A stretch of 64,000 nt of DNA, from contig NZ_CP037993.1 in NCBI RefSeq assembly GCF_004367745.1, positions 558,001 through 622,000 of the forward strand. Reading direction: 5' to 3'. Below are positions 9,293 through 16,556 of the stretch, one piece after another. The number at the start of each line of letters is the position of its first letter. Position 1 is the first letter of the stretch. The notes under the pieces are model-generated. The model did not search any database, was not told the origin of the DNA, and worked only from the letters and a program-made list of their open reading frames with translations. The translations under genes were made by a program, and so were the position numbers. This DNA is from Herbaspirillum huttiense (GTDB taxonomy: Bacteria > Pseudomonadota > Gammaproteobacteria > Burkholderiales > Burkholderiaceae_D).

Positions 9293-10177
9293 ATGAACGA
9301 CCTTCGCAATGATTTCAACAGCCTGCTGGGCCAGAGCAACCTGTCCGGCAACGCTGATCGCCGCACCTTCCTCAAGACCGCCCTGGGCACCGGCTTTGCC
9401 GCCGCCGTGCTGCCGGTGTGCGCGCAGACCATGATCAAGACCGATACCCAGGGCCTGACCGCAGGCGAGGTATCCATCGACGTCAACGGCCAGCGCGTGC
9501 CGGCCTATCGCGCCCAGCCCGAGGGCAAGACCGGCCTGCCGGTCATCATCGTGGTCTCCGAGATCTTCGGCGTGCATGAGCACATCGCCGACATCGCGCG
9601 CCGTTTCGCCAAGCTGGGCTACCTGGCCATCGCACCGGACTTCTTCGTGCGCCAGGGCAATCCCATGGCCTATACCTCCATTGCCGAGCTGCAGAAGGAA
9701 ATCATTTCCAAAGTGCCCGATGCGCAGGTGATGGGCGACATCGATGCCTATGTAAAGTGGGCCGGCGAGAACGGCGGCGACATCAAGCGCCTGGGCATCA
9801 ACGGCTTCTGCTGGGGCGGCCGCATCGTGTGGCTCTACAGCGCCCACAACCCCCAGGTCAAGGCCGGGGCCGCCTGGTATGGCCGCCTGGTGGGCGACAA
9901 GACCGCGCTGTTCCCGCAACAGCCCATCGATATCGCGCCGACGCTGAAGACGCCGGTCATCGGCCTCTACGGCGGCAAGGACCAGGGCATCCCGGTTTCC
10001 ACCGTGGAGCAGATGAAGGAAGCCCTGCAGAAGGCGGGCAACAAATCCGAATTCCATGTGTACATGAATTCGGGCCATGCCTTCAACGCCGACTACCGTC
10101 CCAGCTATGTGGAGGCGGATGCCAAGGATGCGTGGACCAAGGTCGTGGCCTTCTTCAAGCAGCATGGCGTGGCCTGA
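9293..10177 (+). CDS. Tat-exported dienelactone hydrolase family protein
   Basis: The 294-residue alpha/beta hydrolase is of the dienelactone hydrolase type. The Cys nucleophile is in GFCWGGR (near residue 171), the Asp in GGKDQGIP and the His in NSGHAFNADY, the expected Cys-Asp-His triad. The N-terminus has a twin-arginine motif (DRRTFLKTALG, Arg23-Arg24) followed by a hydrophobic alanine-rich segment ending near VCAQT. This predicts Tat export to the periplasm. The start at 9293 follows GGAGA at a good distance. The natural substrate is unknown. It is monocistronic: the gene is bracketed by terminators at 9194 and 10266. Confidence 0.9.
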   Translation: MNDLRNDFNSLLGQSNLSGNADRRTFLKTALGTGFAAAVLPVCAQTMIKTDTQGLTAGEVSIDVNGQRVPAYRAQPEGKTGLPVIIVVSEIFGVHEHIADIARRFAKLGYLAIAPDFFVRQGNPMAYTSIAELQKEIISKVPDAQVMGDIDAYVKWAGENGGDIKRLGINGFCWGGRIVWLYSAHNPQVKAGAAWYGRLVGDKTALFPQQPIDIAPTLKTPVIGLYGGKDQGIPVSTVEQMKEALQKAGNKSEFHVYMNSGHAFNADYRPSYVEADAKDAWTKVVAFFKQHGVA

Positions 10178-10207
10178 TGCTGATGCAATAAATTGGCGAG
10201 CTTCTTG

Positions 10208-10247
10208 TTGGTGCGCTTCTGATGCAGATCAAGGCGGGGCGCACCAA
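10208..10247. promoter_or_regulatory. 9-bp inverted repeat upstream of the sigma-54 promoter
   Basis: TTGGTGCGC (10208-10216) and GCGCACCAA (10239-10247) are perfect inverted copies 22 nt apart. They are centred about 140 bp upstream of the expected start of the sigma-54 transcript, where enhancer-binding proteins often bind. The half-site resembles the GCACCA/TGGTGC of NtrC sites, but arm order and spacing differ from the NtrC consensus, so the cognate regulator is uncertain. Confidence 0.35.
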
Positions 10248-10265
10248 GATGTGCAGCGCGCAGGC

Positions 10266-10293
10266 AAAGGGACGGAATTCTCCGTCCCTTTTT
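10266..10293 (+). terminator. intrinsic terminator after the dienelactone hydrolase gene
   Basis: AAAGGGACGGA (10266-10276) pairs with TCCGTCCCTTT (10281-10291) across a 4-nt loop, an 11-bp perfect stem running into T5. It separates the hydrolase gene from the sigma-54 operon. Confidence 0.88.
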
Positions 10294-10338
10294 CATTGAA
10301 TCTTGGAAAGAACACATGGGTTTACGGCGCTGCCGGCC

Positions 10339-10355
10339 TTGGCACGCCGTTTGCT
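10339..10355 (+). promoter_or_regulatory. sigma-54 (RpoN) promoter
   Basis: TTGGCACGCCGTTTGCT matches the -24/-12 consensus TGGCACG-N4-TTGCW. The invariant GG (10341-10342) and GC (10353-10354) are separated by exactly 10 nt. Transcription should start near 10366 and read into the reductase/ABC/oxygenase operon. RpoN control normally implies an enhancer-binding activator; for nitrogen-scavenging genes NtrC is the usual candidate. Confidence 0.85.
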
Positions 10356-10365
10356 AAAGAAGCGA

Positions 10366-10411
10366 TTGAGTAGAAGCGGCTAGCAGTCGGTAACCAAGAC
10401 ACTTACCTTCT
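10366..10411 (+). promoter_or_regulatory. structured leader, candidate NMT1-type (xanthine) riboswitch
   Basis: The 5' end of the predicted transcript can fold as a bulged hairpin. AGAA (10372-10375) pairs with TTCT (10408-10411), and GGTAA (10389-10393) pairs with TTACC (10403-10407) closing a 9-nt loop. A 13-nt one-sided bulge (10376-10388) separates the two helices. The NMT1 motif, known to bind xanthine/urate, is a bulged hairpin found upstream of dioxygenase, transporter and purine genes. This operon encodes exactly such products. I recall the architecture but not the consensus bases, so sequence-level identity is untested. Confidence 0.45.
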
Positions 10412-10432
10412 CGCGGGGCATTGCTCGTGACG

Positions 10433-10464
10433 CCATCGGAGCCTTCCGATGGTCCCTCTCTTTT
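10433..10464 (+). terminator. attenuator-like hairpin in the operon leader
   Basis: CCATCGGA (10433-10440) and TCCGATGG (10445-10452) form a perfect 8-bp stem with a 4-nt loop, followed by a pyrimidine tract ending in TTTT at 10464. It lies between the putative aptamer and the leader ORF, where an expression platform would sit. GTCC at the base of its 3' side could alternatively pair with the AGGAC of the leader ORF ribosome-binding site. Confidence 0.5.
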
Positions 10465-10480
10465 GACAGGACACGAGACC

Positions 10481-10582
10481 ATGCACATTGCCCGAGCGCC
10501 CTCTCATTCTGTGTTGCCGTTTTTCGCAACATTTCCCCTGATCGATTCCCCTTTTGGCAATGCCATCCGAGGTGGGCGATGA
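10481..10582 (+). CDS. 33-codon leader ORF coupled to the reductase gene
   Basis: A short reading frame starts at ATG 10481, preceded by AGGA nine nt upstream, and encodes 33 residues beginning MHIARAPSHS and ending AIRGGR. Its TGA (10580-10582) overlaps the ATG of the reductase (10579) in an ATGA arrangement, which usually means translational coupling. It lies wholly inside the leader of the sigma-54 transcript. The peptide has a hydrophobic middle (VLPFFATFPLI) but no recognised domain. It may be a regulatory leader peptide or a tiny protein. Confidence 0.55.
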   Translation: MHIARAPSHSVLPFFATFPLIDSPFGNAIRGGR

Positions 10583-11598
10583 ACGCCGTCACCGATCGCT
10601 TCAACGGCAATGCCGCCACCACACTGCGTTTGCGGGTGAGGGCAGTGCGCCACGCGGCCGAAGGGATTCGTCTCTTTGAACTGGTGGCGCAAGAGGGTGC
10701 CGCGTTGCCGCCCTGGACGCCGGGCGCGCACCTGCGCCTGCATTTGCAAGACGGTCTGGTGCGCGCCTATTCCCTCTGCAATACGCCGCAACAGCGCGAC
10801 TGCTACGTGATTGCCGTCAAGCGCGAGAGCGATTCGCGCGGTGGATCCGCCTATCTGCATGAACAGGTGCAGGAGGGCGATTCGATCAGCACATCGCCTC
10901 CCGTCAATGCCTTCCCCCTCATCGCCGACCCGCGCGCGCCGCTGCTGCTGGCCGCCGGCATTGGCATCACGCCGCTGCATGCGATGGCCGCCGAGATGGC
11001 CGCGCAGGGCAGGCGTCATCGCCTGCATTACTTCGCGCGCAGCCTGGCACACGCTGCATTTTTCCATGAACTGGCCGCCTGTTCGCAAGGCATGTCGCTG
11101 CACCTGGGGCTGGACGGTATCGAGACCGAGCGCGCCATTGCAGCGGCCCTTGCCGCCGTGCCGTCTTCGTCGCCGCTCTATGTGTGCGGACCTGCACCTT
11201 TCATCGAAGCCGCGCGCCGGCATGCGCAACTGGCAGGCTGGCGCGAGCAGGATGTTCATTTTGAATTGTTCGCTGCGCCTCTGATGGCGAATGCCGAGCC
11301 TCCATCCGCTGCGCAGGCTCAGGCCGAAGAGCACGTGTTCGAACTGGTCCTGCACCGTTCCGGCCTGCGCTGCGAGGTGCAGCCCGGACAGAGCATCGTC
11401 GCTGCCGCCGCGCAAGTGGGCGTGGTCATTGGTACCTCCTGCGGCGAAGGTTTCTGCGGCAGTTGCGAGAGCACCGTGCTGGAAGGCCAGCCCCTGCATC
11501 GCGACAGTGTGCTCTCAGACGCCGAACGCGCGAGTGGCCGCCGCATCCTGCCCTGCGTATCGCGTTGTGCCGGCACGCGATTGGTCCTGGATCTGTAA
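10579..11598 (+). CDS. VanB-like ferredoxin-NAD(P)H reductase of an oxygenase
   Basis: The 339-residue protein has an FMN/FNR-type domain (RAYSLCNTP flavin-binding segment; LAAGIGITPLHAMA and YVCGPAPFIEAA nucleotide-binding segments). A C-terminal plant-type [2Fe-2S] ferredoxin follows, with CGEGFCGSC and a fourth Cys in LPCVSRC. This is the class IA/phthalate-dioxygenase-reductase or VanB layout. It should pass electrons from NAD(P)H to the Rieske oxygenase encoded at 13820. A good SD (GAGG) precedes the ATG, and the start overlaps the stop of the leader ORF. It is the first large gene of the sigma-54 operon. Confidence 0.92.
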   Translation: MNAVTDRFNGNAATTLRLRVRAVRHAAEGIRLFELVAQEGAALPPWTPGAHLRLHLQDGLVRAYSLCNTPQQRDCYVIAVKRESDSRGGSAYLHEQVQEGDSISTSPPVNAFPLIADPRAPLLLAAGIGITPLHAMAAEMAAQGRRHRLHYFARSLAHAAFFHELAACSQGMSLHLGLDGIETERAIAAALAAVPSSSPLYVCGPAPFIEAARRHAQLAGWREQDVHFELFAAPLMANAEPPSAAQAQAEEHVFELVLHRSGLRCEVQPGQSIVAAAAQVGVVIGTSCGEGFCGSCESTVLEGQPLHRDSVLSDAERASGRRILPCVSRCAGTRLVLDL

Positions 11599-11644
11599 TT
11601 GGTTAGTGCGCAAAGCAAGTTCAACCCACCTGGAGAGGAAGGCT

Positions 11645-12649
11645 ATGAAGAAGCAATCGATGCAAAAGCGGACATTCCTGCGGCACCTGGCCGCGCTGTG
11701 GCTGGGCGCGGCTGCCCTGTCGGTGACGGGCCTGGCCCACGCCGAGGACAAGGTCACGCTGCTGTCGAACTGGTATGCGCAGGCCGAGCATGGCGGCTTC
11801 TACCAGGCGGTGGCCAAGGGTATCTATAAAAAATATGGGATGGATGTGACCATCAAGATGGGTGGGCCGCAGGTCAACAACATGCAGATCCTGGTGGCCG
11901 GGCAGGCTGACTTCAGCATGGGCTATGACTTCGCGGTGATGAAGGGGATCGAGCAGGGGCTGCCGCTGGTGACCGTCGGGACGTCCTTCCAGTCCGACCT
12001 GCAGGGCATGATGACGCATGATGATGTCACCAGCCTGGGCGGCCTGAAGAGCAAGACCATCCTGGTCGCCGGCTCTGGCCAGTCAAGCTGGTGGCCGTGG
12101 CTCAAGTCCAAGTACGGCTACACCGATGCGCAGTCCAAAGCCTACACCTTCAACCTGCAGCCCTTCTTTGCCGATCCCAATATCGCGCAGCAGGCCTATC
12201 CCTCGTCCGAACTGTTCCAGGCCGACAAGGCCGGCGTGAAGAGCAAGTTCTTCCTCTTCGCCAGCGAAGGCTATCCGCCCTATGGCACCACCATCGTTAC
12301 GCTGCAGAAGACCGTCGCCACCAAGCCTGACCTGGTGCAGCGCTTCGTCAAGGCCACCGCCGAAGGCTGGAAGAGCTACCTGGAAGACCCGGCACCGGCC
12401 AATGCCCTCATCAAGGCCGACAACAAGAACATGGGCGATGAGCAACTGGCCTATGCGCTGGGCAAGCTCAAGGAACTCAAGGTCGTCACCGGGGGGGATG
12501 CGGCCAAGCTGGGCATCGGCGTGATGACCGATGAGCGCTGGAAACAGACCTATGACGTCATGGTCGCCACTGGCCTGCTCAAGGCCGGCACCGATTATCA
12601 CAAGGCTTACACCACCCAGTTCGTCAAGGACATGAAGGTCATGCCCTGA
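11645..12649 (+). CDS. ABC transporter substrate-binding protein, NMT1/THI5-like
   Basis: The 334-residue protein has a Sec signal peptide (basic start, hydrophobic ALWLGAAALSVTGLAHA, cleavage before EDK). The mature protein has the NMT1/THI5 and SsuA/TauA-type periplasmic fold: LLSNWYAQAEHGGFYQAVAK, then ADFSMGYDFAVMKGIEQGLP. Such receptors bring in sulfonates, pyrimidines, purines and related small molecules. With the ATPase (14869) and permease (15725) it forms one importer. A strong GGAGAGGAAGG stretch precedes the ATG at 11645. Ligand inferred from neighbours: an N-heterocycle, possibly purine-like. Confidence 0.92.
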   Translation: MKKQSMQKRTFLRHLAALWLGAAALSVTGLAHAEDKVTLLSNWYAQAEHGGFYQAVAKGIYKKYGMDVTIKMGGPQVNNMQILVAGQADFSMGYDFAVMKGIEQGLPLVTVGTSFQSDLQGMMTHDDVTSLGGLKSKTILVAGSGQSSWWPWLKSKYGYTDAQSKAYTFNLQPFFADPNIAQQAYPSSELFQADKAGVKSKFFLFASEGYPPYGTTIVTLQKTVATKPDLVQRFVKATAEGWKSYLEDPAPANALIKADNKNMGDEQLAYALGKLKELKVVTGGDAAKLGIGVMTDERWKQTYDVMVATGLLKAGTDYHKAYTTQFVKDMKVMP

Positions 12650-12666
12650 CGTCGTGACCCGCTGGT

Positions 12667-12696
12667 CGCTGCTGCCTTGTGTTGCCCGCAGCAGCG
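12667..12696 (+). promoter_or_regulatory. intercistronic hairpin after the binding-protein gene
   Basis: CGCTGCTGC (12667-12675) pairs with GCAGCAGCG (12688-12696) over a 12-nt loop in the 69-bp gap before the next gene. No T-tract follows. Hairpins here commonly stabilise the upstream mRNA so that the periplasmic receptor is made in excess; that role is inferred. Confidence 0.45.
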
Positions 12697-12718
12697 ATCT
12701 CCTTAGCGTGAGGACGCC

Positions 12719-13705
12719 ATGATTCCCTACACAGTACCCATGACCGCGCGTCGCATTCCGGTGATCGATTTCGCCGATGCGTTCTCGCCCGAACTGGCCC
12801 GCCGCGAGGCGCTGGCCTGGGAGATTCACAAGATCTCGCGCGACGTGGGTTTCTTCTACCTCGTCAATCACGGTGTCGCGCCCTCGCTGGTCGAGCAGCA
12901 GTTCGACTGGGCGCGGCGTTTCTTTGCCTTGCCCCAGGCCAGCAAATCGGCCATCGACATGCGGCATTCTCCGTCCGGCTACGGATACGAGCGCATGGGG
13001 GCGCAGGCCCTCGATGAAGGATCGCCCGCCGATCTGAAGGAAGGCTTCCAGTTCGGCTTTGACATCGCGCCGGACCATCCGTATGTGCAGCGCGGCCTGC
13101 TGCGCTATGGCCACCACCTGTGGCCGCAGGACCTGCCGGGTTTCGAAGCGCACTCACGCTTGTATTACGACGCCGTGCGCGCCCTGTCGCATCGCCTGCT
13201 GGGCGTGATCGCACTGTCGCTGGAGATGCCCGAGGATTTCTTCGAGCCGGTGCTGCAGTCACCCATCGCCACCCAGCGCATGCTGCACTATCCGCCCCAG
13301 CCTGACGGTGCCCGCCACAACCAGATCGGTGCCGGGGCCCATACCGACTGGGGATTGGTCACCATCCTCGCGCAGGACGACATCGGCGGACTGGAAATCT
13401 GCAATGCCGATGGCCAATGGGTGAGCGCGCCTCCCATCGCGGAAAGTTTCGTGGTCAACATCGGCGACCTGTTGCAGCGCTGGAGCAATGACCTGTATCA
13501 CAGCAATGCGCATCGCGTGCTCAATGCGGGCCGTGCACCGCGCTATTCCCTGCCGTTCTTCCAGGATGGCGACCAGGCGGCGGTGGTGGCCTGCCTGCCC
13601 AGTTGCTGTAGCGATGAACGCCCGGCGCGCTACGCCCCCTGCACCATCGGTGACTACCTGGAAATGAAAGTGAAGCAGACCTTCGGGGCGGTAGCGGCGG
13701 CTTGA
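12719..13705 (+). CDS. 2-oxoglutarate/Fe(II) oxygenase, isopenicillin-N-synthase-like
   Basis: The 328-residue protein has the DIOX_N region (RRIPVIDFADAFSPELARRE, GFFYLVNHGV) and the 2OG-Fe(II) jelly-roll core. Iron ligands are His and Asp of HTDWGLVTIL and the His of SNAHRVLN; the 2-oxoglutarate-binding Arg-x-Ser is in APRYSLPFF. Relatives include fungal thymine-7-hydroxylase and many small-molecule hydroxylases. In this operon it would oxidise the imported compound or an intermediate. The SD GAGGA precedes ATG 12719. The exact reaction cannot be read from sequence. Confidence 0.9.
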   Translation: MIPYTVPMTARRIPVIDFADAFSPELARREALAWEIHKISRDVGFFYLVNHGVAPSLVEQQFDWARRFFALPQASKSAIDMRHSPSGYGYERMGAQALDEGSPADLKEGFQFGFDIAPDHPYVQRGLLRYGHHLWPQDLPGFEAHSRLYYDAVRALSHRLLGVIALSLEMPEDFFEPVLQSPIATQRMLHYPPQPDGARHNQIGAGAHTDWGLVTILAQDDIGGLEICNADGQWVSAPPIAESFVVNIGDLLQRWSNDLYHSNAHRVLNAGRAPRYSLPFFQDGDQAAVVACLPSCCSDERPARYAPCTIGDYLEMKVKQTFGAVAAA

Positions 13706-13774
13706 GCTGCCGCATGACACCTCGAAGCCAATGTATTTCGGCGAAGGCGACCGTGTTGGCACGCCGGCCGGACC

Positions 13775-13798
13775 ACTGCGAACCATGGCGTTCGCAGT
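13775..13798 (+). promoter_or_regulatory. intercistronic hairpin before the Rieske gene
   Basis: ACTGCGAAC (13775-13783) and GTTCGCAGT (13790-13798) form a 9-bp perfect stem with a 6-nt loop, 21 nt upstream of the Rieske start. No T-tract follows; possible mRNA processing or stability element in the 114-bp gap. Confidence 0.4.
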
Positions 13799-13819
13799 CC
13801 AAGCAGAAGGAGCAGCCTC

Positions 13820-14851
13820 ATGCTGGTAACTCAACAAAAAGTCTTGCGCAAGTTCTGGTACGCGCTCATGCCCGTCACGCAATTGAAGGATGGTCCGCAG
13901 CCCTTCACGCTGTTGGGAGAGAAGCTGGTGGTGTGGCTCAAGGAGGATGGCTCACCCGCCGCGTTGCAGGACCGCTGCTGCCATCGCACGGCCCGGTTGT
14001 CCAAGGGCTTCGTGGAAAACGGCAACATCGTCTGCGGCTATCACGGCTGGACCTTCAACGGCGAGGGCGCCTGCGTGCGCGTGCCGCAGAGCGTGGATGG
14101 CAGCGTGCCGTCCGGTGCCTGCGTGAAGTCGTATTTCTGCAAGGAACGCTACGGTTATGTATGGGTGGCGCTGGAAGAACCGCTGCGCGATATCCCGGAG
14201 TTTCCCGAGGATGGCGCGCCCGGCTATCGGCGCATCTTCCAGTTCTACGAGCGCTGGGAGACCAGTGCCCTGCGCATGATGGAAAACTCCTTCGACAACT
14301 CCCACTTCAGCTACGTGCATCGCGCCACCTTCGGCCTGTATGACCAGCCCAAGCCGGAGAAATACGAGATCGAGGAAACCGACTACGGCTTCGAAGCCGA
14401 AACCCGCGTGCCCATCAAGAACGTACCGGCCAGCCATCGCGTCACCGGCAGCACCGCCGACACCACGGTGCGCCACATGTTCAACCGCTGGTACCTGCCC
14501 TTCGTGCGCCGCTTTGGCTGCACCTATCCGGAGAGCGGCCGCCATCACATCATCTACAACTGCGCCACGCCCATCGATGATGGTGCCATCATGCTGTCGC
14601 AATGGCTCTATCGCAACGATACCGAGGAGGAATGTTCGGAAGCCGAGCTGATCGCCTGGGATGCCCCCATCCTGGTGGAAGACCGCGAGATCCTGGAAGC
14701 CACTGACCCCGATGCCTGCATCGACGTGCGCCGCCGCCAGGAATTTCACATGGCCTCGGATCGGCCCGGTCTCATCATGCGCCGCATGCTGCTGCAATTG
14801 CTGGAAGAGCACGGCGAATCCGAAGTGTTCCGTATCCACCCCGCTGCATGA
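13820..14851 (+). CDS. Rieske non-heme iron oxygenase, VanA-like large subunit
   Basis: The 343-residue protein has an N-terminal Rieske [2Fe-2S] site (RCCHRTARLSKG and CGYHGWTF: CxH and CxxH ligands). The mononuclear iron site is in MMENSFDNSHFSYVHRATFG (two His, with an acidic ligand further on). The size and pattern fit the VanA/phthalate-dioxygenase-like class of demethylases and hydroxylases. Relatives acting on purines include HpxD-type hypoxanthine hydroxylase and N-methylxanthine demethylases, which makes a purine-type substrate plausible here. The electron donor is probably the reductase at 10579. SD AAGGAG. Its stop overlaps an in-frame ATG, but the next gene has its own SD. Confidence 0.93.
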   Translation: MLVTQQKVLRKFWYALMPVTQLKDGPQPFTLLGEKLVVWLKEDGSPAALQDRCCHRTARLSKGFVENGNIVCGYHGWTFNGEGACVRVPQSVDGSVPSGACVKSYFCKERYGYVWVALEEPLRDIPEFPEDGAPGYRRIFQFYERWETSALRMMENSFDNSHFSYVHRATFGLYDQPKPEKYEIEETDYGFEAETRVPIKNVPASHRVTGSTADTTVRHMFNRWYLPFVRRFGCTYPESGRHHIIYNCATPIDDGAIMLSQWLYRNDTEEECSEAELIAWDAPILVEDREILEATDPDACIDVRRRQEFHMASDRPGLIMRRMLLQLLEEHGESEVFRIHPAA

Positions 14852-14868
14852 ACCCGCCAGGAGATCCC

Positions 14869-15741
14869 ATGGACAGAGATGAATTCGCCATGTCGCAGGC
14901 CGCGGCATGGGAGCAGGAGAGGGCGGCCGCGGTGGCCGCTGTGTCTGATGCGCCGCCGGTGCTCTCGGCACAGCGGGTGGAGAAGACCTATCGCAACGGC
15001 ACGCGTGCGCTGGACGAGGTGAAGCTCGATATCGGGCGCGGCGAGTTCGTCTCGCTGCTGGGCCCCTCGGGCTGCGGCAAGAGCACCTTGCTGAAGATGT
15101 TTGCCGGGCTGGAAGAACCGTCCCACGGCCACATCCGCTGGTGGGGTGGCAACCTGGCCACGGTGGGCACGCCTGAACGCACGCTGGCCATGGTGTTCCA
15201 GGAAGCCACCCTGATGCCCTGGGCCACGGTGGAGCAGAACGCAAGGCTGCCGCTGGAGCTGCGCCACGTGCCGCGCGCGCAGGCCGATGCGCGCGTGGCC
15301 GAGGCCTTGAAACTGGTGGGCCTGGAAAAATTTCACAAGGTGCTGCCGCGCGAACTGTCGGGCGGCATGCAGATGCGGGCCTCCATTGCCCGTGCGCTGG
15401 CGACCTCGCCCAACCTGCTGCTGATGGATGAGCCCTTCGGGGCTCTGGACGAATTCACCCGCAACAAGCTCGATGCCGACCTCCGTGATATCTGGAGCAA
15501 GCAGGACCTGACCGTGGTCTTCGTCACCCACAGCATCTATGAAGCGGTGTTCCTGTCCTCGCGTGTGATCGTGATGGCAGCCCGCCCCGGGCGGGTGATT
15601 GCGGATGTGGCCATCGAGGTGGACGGTCCGCGCGATGAAGCTTTCCGTATTTCGGCCCCCTTCATGCAGTACTGCAAGACGCTTTCCGATTACCTCACGC
15701 TGGCCAACCAGCAAGGAGACGGCCATGAAGCCCAACACTGA
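14869..15741 (+). CDS. ABC transporter ATP-binding protein, TauB/SsuB-like
   Basis: The 290-residue ATPase has Walker A GPSGCGKST, Q-loop VFQEATLMPW, signature LSGGMQMRASIARAL, Walker B LLLMDEPFGALDE and the H-loop VTHSIYEAVF. It energises the importer with the receptor (11645) and permease (15725). The ATG at 14869 is chosen for its AGGAG; an ATG at 14848 overlaps the Rieske stop but lacks an SD. An N-terminal extension of about 30 residues precedes the usual NBD start. Confidence 0.92.
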   Translation: MDRDEFAMSQAAAWEQERAAAVAAVSDAPPVLSAQRVEKTYRNGTRALDEVKLDIGRGEFVSLLGPSGCGKSTLLKMFAGLEEPSHGHIRWWGGNLATVGTPERTLAMVFQEATLMPWATVEQNARLPLELRHVPRAQADARVAEALKLVGLEKFHKVLPRELSGGMQMRASIARALATSPNLLLMDEPFGALDEFTRNKLDADLRDIWSKQDLTVVFVTHSIYEAVFLSSRVIVMAARPGRVIADVAIEVDGPRDEAFRISAPFMQYCKTLSDYLTLANQQGDGHEAQH

Positions 15742-16528
15742 TCCGCTGGTCAATCGTCCCGGGTTCTGGCGCGTGGTCGCGCCGCTGTCCATTGGCATCG
15801 CCCTGCTGCTGATGTGGCAGATCGTCTGCACGCTGCTGGAGGTGCCGCCTTACCTTGTACCCACGCCCGCGCTGATTGCCAAGACCCTGGTGGCCGATTG
15901 GGGCATGCTGATGGAGTCGCTGCTGGTCACGCTGAAGATCACCTTCCTGGCCTTCGTGCTGGCGGTGATCCTGGGCGTGTCCATCGCTTTCGTGTTCGTG
16001 CAGAGCCGCTTCATCGAGGTCAGTCTCTTCCCTTACGCGATCATCCTGCAGGTCACGCCCATCGTCGCCATCGCTCCGCTCATCATCATCTGGGTCAAGG
16101 ACACCACGGCCGCGCTGACGGTATGCGCCACCATCATGGCGCTGTTCCCCATCATCTCCAACACCACGCTGGGACTGCGCAGCGTCAATCCGGGCCTGCT
16201 CAACCTGTTCCGGCTCAACAAGGCCACGCGCTGGCAGACCTTGCGCCGCCTGCGCATTCCCAGTGCCTTGCCGTATTTCTTTGGCGGTCTGCGTATTTCA
16301 AGCGGGCTGGCGCTGATCGGGGCGGTGGTGGCCGAGTTCGTGGCAGGCACCGGTGGCACCGGATCGGGACTGGCCTACCAGATCCTGCAGGCGGGTTTCC
16401 AGCTCAACATTCCGCGTCTGTTTGCGGCCCTGCTGCTCATCACGCTGACCGGCATCCTGCTGTTCTGGCTGATGAGTGCGTTGTCGCGTGCCATGCTGGC
16501 CGGCTGGCATGAGAGCGAGATGGCATGA
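15725..16528 (+). CDS. ABC transporter permease, TauC/SsuC-like
   Basis: The 267-residue protein has about six membrane spans and the binding-protein-dependent transport domain. Its EAA-like loop is in VNPGLLNLFRLNKATRWQTL followed by RRLRIPSALPYFFGGLRIS. It forms the membrane channel of the importer. It starts inside the last 17 bp of the ATPase gene, with AAGGAG upstream, so the two are translationally linked. Confidence 0.92.
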   Translation: MKPNTDPLVNRPGFWRVVAPLSIGIALLLMWQIVCTLLEVPPYLVPTPALIAKTLVADWGMLMESLLVTLKITFLAFVLAVILGVSIAFVFVQSRFIEVSLFPYAIILQVTPIVAIAPLIIIWVKDTTAALTVCATIMALFPIISNTTLGLRSVNPGLLNLFRLNKATRWQTLRRLRIPSALPYFFGGLRISSGLALIGAVVAEFVAGTGGTGSGLAYQILQAGFQLNIPRLFAALLLITLTGILLFWLMSALSRAMLAGWHESEMA

Positions 16529-16556
16529 TGACGACTGTCCAAGGAGCCGACCTGTC

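Noticed and set aside
13756..13763. TTGGCACG resembling a second sigma-54 -24 box before the Rieske gene
   Set aside because: The -12 GC at the required spacing is absent (GG is found), so it cannot be a functional sigma-54 promoter by consensus.
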